A stretch of 54,376 nt of DNA from Anaerolineae bacterium (lineage in GTDB: Bacteria; Chloroflexota; Anaerolineae; JAFGEY01): NCBI GenBank assembly GCA_016931365.1, contig JAFGEY010000260.1, positions 1 to 54,376 of the forward strand, given 5' to 3'. The notes beneath the pieces were generated by a model. That model made no database searches. It had not been told where the DNA came from and was given only the letters and a program-made list of their open reading frames with translations. The translations under genes and the position numbers were made by a program. Positions 1 through 8,501 of this stretch are shown one piece after another. Every line of letters starts with the position of its first letter. Positions within the stretch are counted from its first letter, which is position 1.

Positions 1-461
1 GCCATCCCGTTGAGGCTGCCGGTGGCGGCGCGCAGCCAGTTTTGTGGCGCATAGAGCGTGGGCAGGTTGCCCCACAAGGCCAGGTACGAGTTGGCCCCAT
101 CAACGCCCATCACGGCAATAAACAAGACCATCACCACGATAAACGGCGTCGACAGCATCTCGCCGGCCCGCCAACGGCCGAGCAGGGCCAGCACCACAAA
201 GCCGACGGTCACGCCCAGGTAGGTGCCCGTGCAGCGCGCGCAGAGCGGCAACTGCCGCCCCAGGATGAAAAAAGAGCGCTCCGGAATGCGATGGCAAATC
301 GCATAGCCGATCAGGTCGGCTTTGTTCAAGGGATGAACGGGCGGAAACAGAACATAGATGGCGAGAATGACGGCAAAAGCAATCAACAACGCCAGCCGGC
401 TCCGGCGGCGAAGGTCCGGATCGGCCAGTTTGGTTTTGAGTGTGTCCAAAAATGTGTTCAT
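1..461 (-). CDS. DUF2085 family membrane protein (partial, C-terminus outside window)
   Basis: The minus-strand frame opens with ATG at 461 and stays open to the window edge (at least 153 residues), so the C-terminus is missing. A hydrophobic segment lies near residues 23-42. It is followed by CHRIPERSF and then LCARCTGTYLG, the Cys/His signature I associate with DUF2085 integral membrane proteins, and by further hydrophobic stretches. The family's function is unknown; the conserved Cys and His residues suggest metal binding or redox chemistry (inference). Nothing ties it functionally to miaB on the same strand upstream. It appears to have its own promoter just upstream. Confidence 0.75.
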   Translation of the reverse strand, partial: MNTFLDTLKTKLADPDLRRRSRLALLIAFAVILAIYVLFPPVHPLNKADLIGYAICHRIPERSFFILGRQLPLCARCTGTYLGVTVGFVVLALLGRWRAGEMLSTPFIVVMVLFIAVMGVDGANSYLALWGNLPTLYAPQNWLRAATGSLNGM

Positions 462-509
462 GGGCAGAGGAAGGGCTTGTCTACAGGGTCGATGGGCAAT
501 GATGCGGTC

Positions 510-537
510 ATTATAGCATACTCTGGATTGGGCGCAA
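510..537 (-). promoter_or_regulatory. Sigma70-type promoter for the DUF2085 gene
   Basis: Reading the minus strand, TTGCGC (537-532), a 16-nt spacer and a consensus TATAAT (515-510) lie about 50 nt before the ATG at 461, in the short gap after miaB. The -10 is perfect; the -35 is weak after its TTG. Confidence 0.5.
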
Positions 538-543
538 CATCTA

Positions 544-1827
544 TCAAACACCCACCTCCCCAATCATCGACCACGGGCCAGTCCAGGTGATGCGCACGCG
601 GGCCAGCCGGCCCCGCCAGTCGCGGGTCTCGTCCTCAAAAAAGACCAGTTTGTTGGTGATGGTGCGTCCCTGCCAGCGTCCTTTGCGCTTTTCTTCGACC
701 AGCACCTCGACGGTGCGATCCATCAAGCGGGCATTGATCTCGCCGATGATCTGCGCCTGCAGCTCATCGACCGCCCGGCGGCGGCGCTCTTTTTCGGCTT
801 GATCCACGTCGTCGGTCAGGCCGGCAGCGGGCGTGCCGGGGCGAACCGAATAGGCGGCGACGTGTACGGCGTCAAAGCGCAGCTCTTGCAGCAGCCGATA
901 GGTCGCCTCGTATTGCGCCTCGCTTTCACCCGGAAAGCCGACGATCACGTCGGTGGCGATGCTGCACTCGGGCAGGCCGTCTTGATCGGGGAAAAGGTCG
1001 CGGATGTGCGCGATCAGCGCCCTATACTGCACGACGGTGTAGCCGCGCGCCATCCGTTTCAAAATTGCGTCATCGCCGGCCTGGATGGGCAATTCGAAAT
1101 GCGGGCACGCGCGGGGCAGGTCGGCGACGGCCTGAACGGTGGACAGCGCCATATCGGCGGGATGCGAGGTCAGAAAACGGATGCGTGCCAGCCCGTCGAT
1201 CTCGTGTACGGCATGGAGCAGGTCGGCCAGCGAGCGAGACGGCGACAAATCGCGCCCGTACGAGTCGACGTTTTGACCAAGCAGGGTCACTTCGCGCACA
1301 CCGCGCCCAACCAGGCGCGCAATCTCGTCGACGATCTCGGTCACCGGGCGGCTGCGCTCCCGCCCGCGCCGGATGCGGACGATGCAGTAGGTGCAGTGAT
1401 GATCGCAGCCATAGCTGATCGGCACGTGCATCGACACGGGGATATCGACGGACAAGTCCGCGTGGTTCTCGGGCAGCAGGTCATGGTCGCACACATAGTG
1501 CACCAATCCCATATAATCGGACGGTTTAACGAACAAATCGACGTATGGATACGCTTCTTGGAGCGCGCTCTCATCGCCGACGAAACAGCCCATCACCGCT
1601 AACACACGGTCCGGGTGACGTTCCTTCCAGCCTTTGAGCGAAGTCATCCGTCCGACACACTTGTCTTCGGCGTTCTGGCGGACGACACACGTATTAAGCA
1701 CCACAAGGTCTGCTTGTTCGGCCTGTGGTGCTTGTCGGTAGCCCAATCGTCTCAATTCTTCTTCGAGCCGCCAGGAATCGGCAAAATTCATCTGGCAGCC
1801 GATGGTCCAAAGGTAAAACGTTTGCAT
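544..1827 (-). CDS. miaB: tRNA-2-methylthio-N6-dimethylallyladenosine synthase MiaB
   Basis: Radical-SAM methylthiotransferase that converts i6A37 to ms2i6A37 in tRNAs reading UNN codons, using two 4Fe-4S clusters. The N-terminal UPF0004 domain carries its three cluster cysteines: GCQMNFADS (C11), NTCVVR (C47) and MGCF (C81). The radical-SAM triad is C141, C145 and C148 in GCDHHCTYC, followed by a basic RRGRERSRP stretch. The C-terminal ~65 residues fit a TRAM RNA-binding domain. The 427-residue length is normal for MiaB. I start at the ATG at 1827, where the family homology begins; the frame extends upstream but that extension looks unrelated and partly encodes a palindrome. The Shine-Dalgarno site is weak. 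MiaB is preferred over MtaB/RimO because of the GCQMN and NTCVVR motifs. Confidence 0.92.
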   Translation of the reverse strand: MQTFYLWTIGCQMNFADSWRLEEELRRLGYRQAPQAEQADLVVLNTCVVRQNAEDKCVGRMTSLKGWKERHPDRVLAVMGCFVGDESALQEAYPYVDLFVKPSDYMGLVHYVCDHDLLPENHADLSVDIPVSMHVPISYGCDHHCTYCIVRIRRGRERSRPVTEIVDEIARLVGRGVREVTLLGQNVDSYGRDLSPSRSLADLLHAVHEIDGLARIRFLTSHPADMALSTVQAVADLPRACPHFELPIQAGDDAILKRMARGYTVVQYRALIAHIRDLFPDQDGLPECSIATDVIVGFPGESEAQYEATYRLLQELRFDAVHVAAYSVRPGTPAAGLTDDVDQAEKERRRRAVDELQAQIIGEINARLMDRTVEVLVEEKRKGRWQGRTITNKLVFFEDETRDWRGRLARVRITWTGPWSMIGEVGV

Positions 1828-1848
1828 AGATTTACATAGAGACTTAAA

Positions 1849-1890
1849 GAAACCAGGTTTTTGCGAGCAAGCTTGCTCCAACCTGGTCTC
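1849..1890 (-). terminator. Nested palindrome, probable terminator of the surface-protein unit
   Basis: Outer arms 1849-1859 and 1880-1890 pair with one mismatch (GAAACCAGGTT / AACCTGGTCTC). Between them is a perfect 14-nt palindrome, 1865-1878. Read on the minus strand, the hairpin follows the stop of the Thr-Pro-rich protein and leads into a T-rich TTTCTTTAAG tract, so it probably ends that transcript before miaB. It resembles the arms at 19519 and 32548. Confidence 0.55.
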
Positions 1891-1899
1891 TCTTTTGAT

Positions 1900-3822
<1,923 letters not shown>

Positions 3823-3832
3823 CCTGTATAAA

Positions 3833-4108
3833 TTAACGCAGTTCTCTGCGCGTTTTGCGAATGCCCTCGCGCGCACCCACATTGCGGGGATCGACTTCGA
3901 GTACGTGGACGTAGCACTGCATCCGCTCCTGCGCATCGGGGATCAATTCGGCCAGCCGCAGCCAGGCCTCGAGATTGGCCGCATCCAGCTCGACGATAGC
4001 CTCCATCCAGGCCCGCGCATCTTCCGCGTCATCTTGGGCCTCTGCCCGGTCAGCCTTTTGCCAAAAGGTGTCGACGATTCGTCCAAGTTCGTCGTTGTGC
4101 TCGCCCAT
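3833..4108 (-). CDS. Small TPR-like helical protein
   Basis: A 91-residue acidic, helix-rich protein with no signal peptide. It reads like one or two TPR-type helical hairpins (AWMEAIVELDAANLEAWLRLAELI and the following YVHVLEVDPRNVGAREG), the same pattern as in the larger TPR proteins of this window. ATG 4108 is chosen because GGAGAGG precedes it at ideal spacing; a GTG at 4120 in the same frame has no such site. It is first in a two-gene unit with the Thr-Pro-rich surface protein and is transcribed from a near-consensus promoter divergent from the DUF2723 gene. A scaffold or chaperone role for the surface protein is possible but unsupported. Confidence 0.7.
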   Translation of the reverse strand: MGEHNDELGRIVDTFWQKADRAEAQDDAEDARAWMEAIVELDAANLEAWLRLAELIPDAQERMQCYVHVLEVDPRNVGAREGIRKTRRELR

Positions 4109-4149
4109 AAACCTCTCCACTCGCCAAGAAATCTACGCTCATCTTACTC

Positions 4150-4178
4150 AGTATACACGCCTATGCAGCCTTTGTCAA
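4150..4178 (-). promoter_or_regulatory. Near-consensus promoter for the TPR-like / surface-protein unit
   Basis: On the minus strand, TTGACA (4178-4173), a 17-nt spacer and TATACT (4155-4150) give a strong sigma70-type promoter about 40 nt before the ATG at 4108. Its -35 overlaps the -35 of the divergent promoter by five bases. Confidence 0.75.
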
Positions 4179-4200
4179 TGCGCGCAGCGCGTGGTATAAT
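4172..4200 (+). promoter_or_regulatory. Near-consensus promoter for the DUF2723 gene
   Basis: TTGTCA (4172-4177), a 17-nt spacer and TATAAT (4195-4200) precede the TTG start at 4255 by about 55 nt. The heptamer TTGTCAA at 4172-4178 serves as -35 in both directions. Confidence 0.75.
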
Positions 4201-4254
4201 CGAGCCATACTGACACCCTCGACACGGGCACTCTCAAGCAACAGGAGCACATTC

Positions 4255-6645
4255 TTGGCAAGCAAACGCAAGCAAACGTTCCTTTCGTGGGGCATCGCCG
4301 CAGGGCTGTTTGTCGTTTCGCTGGCGCTCTATGCCAGTCGGATGGCCCCATCGATCGTGCCGGGCGATCCCGGCGAATACCAGATCATCGCCGCGCGTTG
4401 GGGCATCGGCCACCCACCCGGCTATGGGTTCTACGCCCTGTTCGGCAACCTCTTCACTCACCTGATCCCGTTCGGTTCGTTCGCCTGGCGGGCCAATCTG
4501 CTCTCGGCGGTTTGCGGCGCATCCATCGTCGCCCTGACCTACGGCATCGGGCGCACGTTGAGCGAGACCCCGGCGCAGTCCTTTCGCGGTCAGTCGCCGA
4601 TGAGGAGCCTCGGCGTACCGTCGATCCTGGGCGCGCTGCTCCTCGCTACCGGCCTCGACCTGTGGCAGCACGCCATCCACGCCAACGCGCACATTGTCAC
4701 CGCACTGCTGGCTGCTCTGAGCCTGTTTCTGCTCTTGCGCTGGCAGCGCAGCCGGCGGGATGGCTGGCTGTATGCTTTTTGCGTCGTCGCCGGCCTCAGC
4801 CCCGTCCACCACCCACTGCTGGTGTTCGCCTTTCCGGCCTATGCCGCGTTCGTGATCGCTGTCCGGCCACACGTCTTGCTCGATTGGCGCACGCTGCTCA
4901 AGATGGTCGGGTTTACGCTGATCGGTTTGGCCGCTTTTCTGTACTATCCCATTCGCTGCATGGCCGGCGCGCCGCCGCTGCCCGGCCCGAACGACATGAA
5001 CACCTGGGCCGGGTTCGTACGCGTGATCACCGCACAAGGGCTGCGCGGCAACCTGTTTCAATTTTCGTTCCTTGACATGATGTATCGACTGTGGGACGTG
5101 CGCGTGCCGCTCGGTTTGCAGTTCGCCCCGCCCGCGTTGGCGCTGGCCCTGTTGGGCCTGATCGTGCTGTGGGCGCGCCGCTGGCGCTCTGCGCTGCTGC
5201 TGACCGCCACCCTGACCGGCATCATCCTGGCGACGGTCAACATCTTGCAAGATGCGATGGCCTACCTGCTGGGGCCGGTGATCGTCGTCGGCGTGCTGGC
5301 CGGCGTGGGGATTGACCGGCTGCTGGACTGGCTCGGCACGCGCAAGCAGCGCATCCTCGCCGTTTACGCGCCAATCGCCGTCGTGGCGCTGGTTAGCCTG
5401 ATACCGCTCTGGTCGACCGTCACCTTGTGGACGCGGATGGACCTGAGCACTTTTCGCGACGCTGACCGCTGGCTGGAAAAGGTCGAAGCGCGCTTTGTGG
5501 GGCAGGGGCAAAACGCCACCCTGCTCACCGAGTGGGAGCGCATGACCACCGTGTGGTACAAGACGCAGGTCGAAGGCGCAAGCTGGAACCCGCAAGACCT
5601 GCAATTCGTACATGTACCAGCGGGCACCACCTTTACGCAAGGCGTCGACAAACACATTGGGGACGGCCCGGTGTACCTGAACAGCTATCGGCACCCGGTG
5701 GCCGAAAAATACCGCCTGCTGCCCAGCGGCAACCTGTGGCAGGTCTTGCCTGCCTGGCCGCGCGAACTGCCCGCCGAGGCGACGTCGGTCGACATTGCCG
5801 CCGAAGACGGTTTTGAGATCGTCGGCTGGCGGCTCGACGACCACTTTGCCCAGGCCGGCGACATCTTGAAACTCGACCTGTACATACGCATGTCAAACAC
5901 TACAGAACACTATTATTTGCCCTGGGCCAAACTCGGCGAGACGACCTACCATTTCACCACCGACAGCCGTTTCAACACCCCCTGGTGGCAGCCCGGTGAG
6001 ATCGTCGTCGAGCGCTTTGAACTGCCCGTGTCATGGACGATCAACGCCGGGCAGCACGAACTACAAGTCGGCGTCAGGTTGGTCGACGAGGGGCGCGACC
6101 TGACCTTGAACAACGGCAGCACGCTGGCTCCGTTGACCGGCATCGAGATCAAACCGGCGGGCTGGCGGCCTTCCGTCCAGGCGCTGGAACAGGCCGTCGG
6201 CAACCTGCGCGGCAACATTTTGCTGCGCGGCGCAAGGATCAACGGGAAAAACGTTCAGACGACCAACGCGCTTGCGCGCGGCATCGAAATCCGCCCCGGC
6301 AAACCGCTGCGCGTGCAGCTCGACTGGGAATCGCTGCGCCCGATCGACGAAAACCTCACCGTTTTCGTGCAACTGCTCGACACAAGCCTCCAGATGCGCG
6401 CGCAGCACGACATAACGCCGCTTGGCGGCAGCTCGCCGACCTTGCTGTGGTTTCCGCGCTGGCGGCAGGGCATGCACATCGCCGACACGCACCTCATCGA
6501 CGTGCCGTCCGACCTGCCGCCGGGCCAATATCCGTTGGTGGTGGGAATGTACGGCTTTGAGACGCACAAGCGGGTGCAGTCGGTGCAGACCAACGGCGAC
6601 GTGGAGGGGGACTGGATCACCCTGGCGCATCTGATGGTCAAGTAA
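4255..6645 (+). CDS. DUF2723 / TMEM260-type (GT117) predicted protein glycosyltransferase
   Basis: A 796-residue integral membrane protein. The first ~390 residues contain about ten hydrophobic helices with the DUF2723 hallmark in the first extracytoplasmic loop: an acidic GDPGEY motif followed by GIGHPPGYGFYALFG. The remaining half is extracytoplasmic, with beta-sandwich-like repeats. DUF2723 proteins belong, to my knowledge, with human TMEM260, a protein O-mannosyltransferase of GT-C type (CAZy GT117), so a polyprenyl-phosphate-sugar-dependent protein glycosyltransferase is the best guess; donor and acceptor are unknown. Translation probably starts at TTG 4255, since AGGAG lies 8 nt upstream and no ATG fits. 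It is divergent from a Thr-Pro-rich surface protein, and a polyprenyl-phosphate transporter gene lies nearby. Confidence 0.8.
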   Translation: MASKRKQTFLSWGIAAGLFVVSLALYASRMAPSIVPGDPGEYQIIAARWGIGHPPGYGFYALFGNLFTHLIPFGSFAWRANLLSAVCGASIVALTYGIGRTLSETPAQSFRGQSPMRSLGVPSILGALLLATGLDLWQHAIHANAHIVTALLAALSLFLLLRWQRSRRDGWLYAFCVVAGLSPVHHPLLVFAFPAYAAFVIAVRPHVLLDWRTLLKMVGFTLIGLAAFLYYPIRCMAGAPPLPGPNDMNTWAGFVRVITAQGLRGNLFQFSFLDMMYRLWDVRVPLGLQFAPPALALALLGLIVLWARRWRSALLLTATLTGIILATVNILQDAMAYLLGPVIVVGVLAGVGIDRLLDWLGTRKQRILAVYAPIAVVALVSLIPLWSTVTLWTRMDLSTFRDADRWLEKVEARFVGQGQNATLLTEWERMTTVWYKTQVEGASWNPQDLQFVHVPAGTTFTQGVDKHIGDGPVYLNSYRHPVAEKYRLLPSGNLWQVLPAWPRELPAEATSVDIAAEDGFEIVGWRLDDHFAQAGDILKLDLYIRMSNTTEHYYLPWAKLGETTYHFTTDSRFNTPWWQPGEIVVERFELPVSWTINAGQHELQVGVRLVDEGRDLTLNNGSTLAPLTGIEIKPAGWRPSVQALEQAVGNLRGNILLRGARINGKNVQTTNALARGIEIRPGKPLRVQLDWESLRPIDENLTVFVQLLDTSLQMRAQHDITPLGGSSPTLLWFPRWRQGMHIADTHLIDVPSDLPPGQYPLVVGMYGFETHKRVQSVQTNGDVEGDWITLAHLMVK

Positions 6646-6647
6646 AA

Positions 6648-6704
6648 GCTGACCGCCGACGACCGGCCGCAAACCGCTGACGAATTCGGTGGTCTGTGGT
6701 CAGC
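6648..6704. repeat. Imperfect inverted repeat of the CTGACCGCCGACGACC type
   Basis: GCTGACCGCCGACGACC (6648-6664) is partly complementary to GGTCTGTGGTCAGC (6691-6704). It lies directly after the DUF2723 stop and before the ribosome-binding site of the next gene. A related but better conserved inverted repeat lies at 49928-49986 in the same kind of position. Confidence 0.5.
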
Positions 6705-6734
6705 CGTCTGTGGTCAATTGGAAAGGTGGACAAT

Positions 6735-7304
6735 ATGGAAAATTTTCTGGGTATCTTTACGAGCTTTGGGCTTTCCACCTCGGCCGGGCTGAACGCTTAC
6801 CTGCCGATGCTCATCGTTGCCCTGGTCGCCAAATTCACCAAACTGATTTCCCTCAACGAACCCTTTGATTTGCTGACCAACTGGTGGGTCATCGGCGTCC
6901 TCGTCGTCCTGCTGTCGATCGAGATTTTCGCCGACAAGGTGCCCGCCGTCGATACGATCAATGACGTGGTGCAGACCTTTGTCCGGCCCACCGCCGGGGC
7001 GATCCTCTTTGCCGCCAACGCCAACACCATCGCCGACGTCAGCCCGATCCTGGCGATGATCTGCGGGCTGCTCCTGGCCGGCACGGTACACGTGGTCAAG
7101 GCCACGGCGCGCCCGGCGGTCACCGCATCGACGGCTGGCGTGGGCAACCCGGTGGTCAGCACGGTCGAAGATGTGATTTCCGGGGTTACCGCGTTGCTAT
7201 CGATCCTCCTGCCGACCCTGGTTGCGATCGTCCTGCTCCTGGCCACCCTGATCATCGGCTGGTGGCTGTGGAAGCGCCATCAAGCGCGACAGAACATGCT
7301 GTAA
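6735..7304 (+). CDS. DUF4126 family membrane protein
   Basis: A 189-residue protein with about four to five hydrophobic helices. It begins GIFTSFGLSTSAGLNAYLPM, the Gly/Ala/Ser-rich opening typical of DUF4126, and later has VPAVDTINDVVQTFVRPTAGA and a Pro-Ala-Val-Thr-Ala-rich loop before two C-terminal helices. Function is unknown; related proteins look like small transporters or channels. ATG 6735 follows GAAAGGTGG at good spacing, and the upstream in-frame extension lies in repeat DNA, so it is excluded. It runs in the same direction as the DUF2723 gene, 89 nt after it, and converges on the DUF368 gene. No clear terminator hairpin separates the convergent pair. Confidence 0.8.
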   Translation: MENFLGIFTSFGLSTSAGLNAYLPMLIVALVAKFTKLISLNEPFDLLTNWWVIGVLVVLLSIEIFADKVPAVDTINDVVQTFVRPTAGAILFAANANTIADVSPILAMICGLLLAGTVHVVKATARPAVTASTAGVGNPVVSTVEDVISGVTALLSILLPTLVAIVLLLATLIIGWWLWKRHQARQNML

Positions 7305-7373
7305 AGTCGCAGGCGCACTGGCCGGCGGCATCTTTCAACGCTCACATTCTCGCACTTTTTTTCACTCACCCGC

Positions 7374-8297
7374 TCAATGCGCCGGTTTGGGGTTCTTTGA
7401 GACAAAATAATCCAGCGCCAGCACCAACCCCAACCCTATCACCATCAGCAGCGCCGGCCAGACGATGTGCCACGGCGACGCCAGCGATGGTGCGCCATAC
7501 TCGTGATACGTCGTTTGGGCCAACAGACCCCACGGCCACAGTTTGCGCAGCGCGCCGATCATCAAGCCCATCAGCACGGCCACAGTCATGTCGTGCGCTT
7601 TTTTGAGCAGCCAGTTCAAGACCTGGGCAAAGCACAATATCCCCGTCCCGGCCCCGGCAATCACCAGCAGCAAAATGCCGATCCGCATATTGGTCACTGC
7701 GGCGAGCAATTGTTCGTATTTGCCCAGCAACACCAGTACAAACGAACCGGCCGGACCGGGCAAAATCATCGCGCAGACCGCGATCACGCCGCTCAAAAAC
7801 CAAAACCACCAGGTATCCGGCGTTTGGGCGGGCACCAGCCCGACCAGGATAAACGCAAACACAGCGCCCACAGCCAGCCCGACGAACTGCGGCGCGCCCC
7901 AATGACCGACCTTTTTGCGCACGATCCAGGCTGCCGCCATCACTAGGCCAAAAAACAACCCCCACAGCAGCGACGGGTAATGGTGCAGCATCCACTCCAG
8001 GAAAAAGGACATCGAGAATACGGCCGTCAGAATACCTACGGCGACCACAAACAAAAACTGCCACGGCAGCAGGGCCATCGCCTGTTTGATCTTGAATCGC
8101 AAAGCCAGCCGGATCGCTTCTCGATTAAACACGGATTTGATCGAGACGATCAATTCCTCGTAAATGCCCAGGATCAAGGCCATCGTCCCACCCGAGATGG
8201 CCGGCACAATGTCCGTACACCCAATGATAAAGCCCCGGATAAATAGCCCCAGATAGTCCTGAAACGTGCGTTGCTTGACTGCTTGAGATTCGCTCAC
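7374..8297 (-). CDS. DUF368 polyprenyl-phosphate transporter (PopT-like)
   Basis: A 307-residue polytopic membrane protein starting at GTG 8297 behind AAAGGAGAGG. The N-terminus GLFIRGFIIGCTDIVPAISGGT contains the DUF368 signature (D-x-VP-x-x-SGGT), and a related AMILPGPAGSFVLVLLGKY repeat occurs near residues 180-200, as expected for an internally duplicated carrier. DUF368 proteins were shown to recycle undecaprenyl phosphate across the membrane (PopT in Staphylococcus aureus and Vibrio cholerae), supplying the lipid carrier for cell-wall and glycan synthesis. Its position between a polyprenyl-sugar-type glycosyltransferase and murE fits. A promoter with 17-nt spacing lies upstream. Confidence 0.85.
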   Translation of the reverse strand: MSESQAVKQRTFQDYLGLFIRGFIIGCTDIVPAISGGTMALILGIYEELIVSIKSVFNREAIRLALRFKIKQAMALLPWQFLFVVAVGILTAVFSMSFFLEWMLHHYPSLLWGLFFGLVMAAAWIVRKKVGHWGAPQFVGLAVGAVFAFILVGLVPAQTPDTWWFWFLSGVIAVCAMILPGPAGSFVLVLLGKYEQLLAAVTNMRIGILLLVIAGAGTGILCFAQVLNWLLKKAHDMTVAVLMGLMIGALRKLWPWGLLAQTTYHEYGAPSLASPWHIVWPALLMVIGLGLVLALDYFVSKNPKPAH

Positions 8298-8325
8298 TTG
8301 CCTCTCCTTTGAATCGAATGGGCCG

Positions 8326-8354
8326 TTTATACATCAAGTTGCCAATTTTGTAAA
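8326..8354 (-). promoter_or_regulatory. Promoter of the DUF368 gene
   Basis: On the minus strand TTTACA (8354-8349), a 17-nt spacer and TATAAA (8331-8326) lie about 30 nt before the GTG start at 8297. Confidence 0.6.
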
Positions 8355-8427
8355 GCCACGCCGCCCAATCGACGCGCAAGCGTCCTCCAGCCGTCCAGTC
8401 GGCGACCATACAAAAGCATATACTGTT

Positions 8428-8456
8428 TTTACCCCCACCCCATCTTGAGGTATAAT
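8428..8456 (+). promoter_or_regulatory. Promoter of the murE operon
   Basis: TTTACC (8428-8433), 17 nt, and a perfect TATAAT (8451-8456) precede murE by 45 nt. The predicted start point falls at the foot of the hairpin at 8462. Confidence 0.6.
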
Positions 8457-8461
8457 GAATG

Positions 8462-8489
8462 TGTCTCATCGCCTCAAGGCGATGAGACA
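8462..8489 (+). promoter_or_regulatory. Perfect hairpin at the predicted 5' end of the murE transcript
   Basis: Arms 8462-8473 and 8478-8489 are perfectly complementary over 12 nt with a TCAA loop. The stem begins about 6 nt after the -10 and ends just before AGGAG of murE, so nearly the whole leader is one stem-loop. It may stabilise the mRNA or modulate initiation; it is not a terminator, as no T-tract follows. Confidence 0.6.
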
Positions 8490-8501
8490 TAGGAGAACAC
8501 G

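Noticed and set aside
4234..5844. 536-codon open frame opposite the DUF2723 gene
   Set aside because: Gln/His/Arg-rich translation without domains, a typical high-GC antisense shadow; the plus frame has membrane helices and the family motif.
7305..7373. Terminator between convergent DUF4126 and DUF368 genes
   Set aside because: The short gap has a T-run but no stable inverted repeat that I can see.
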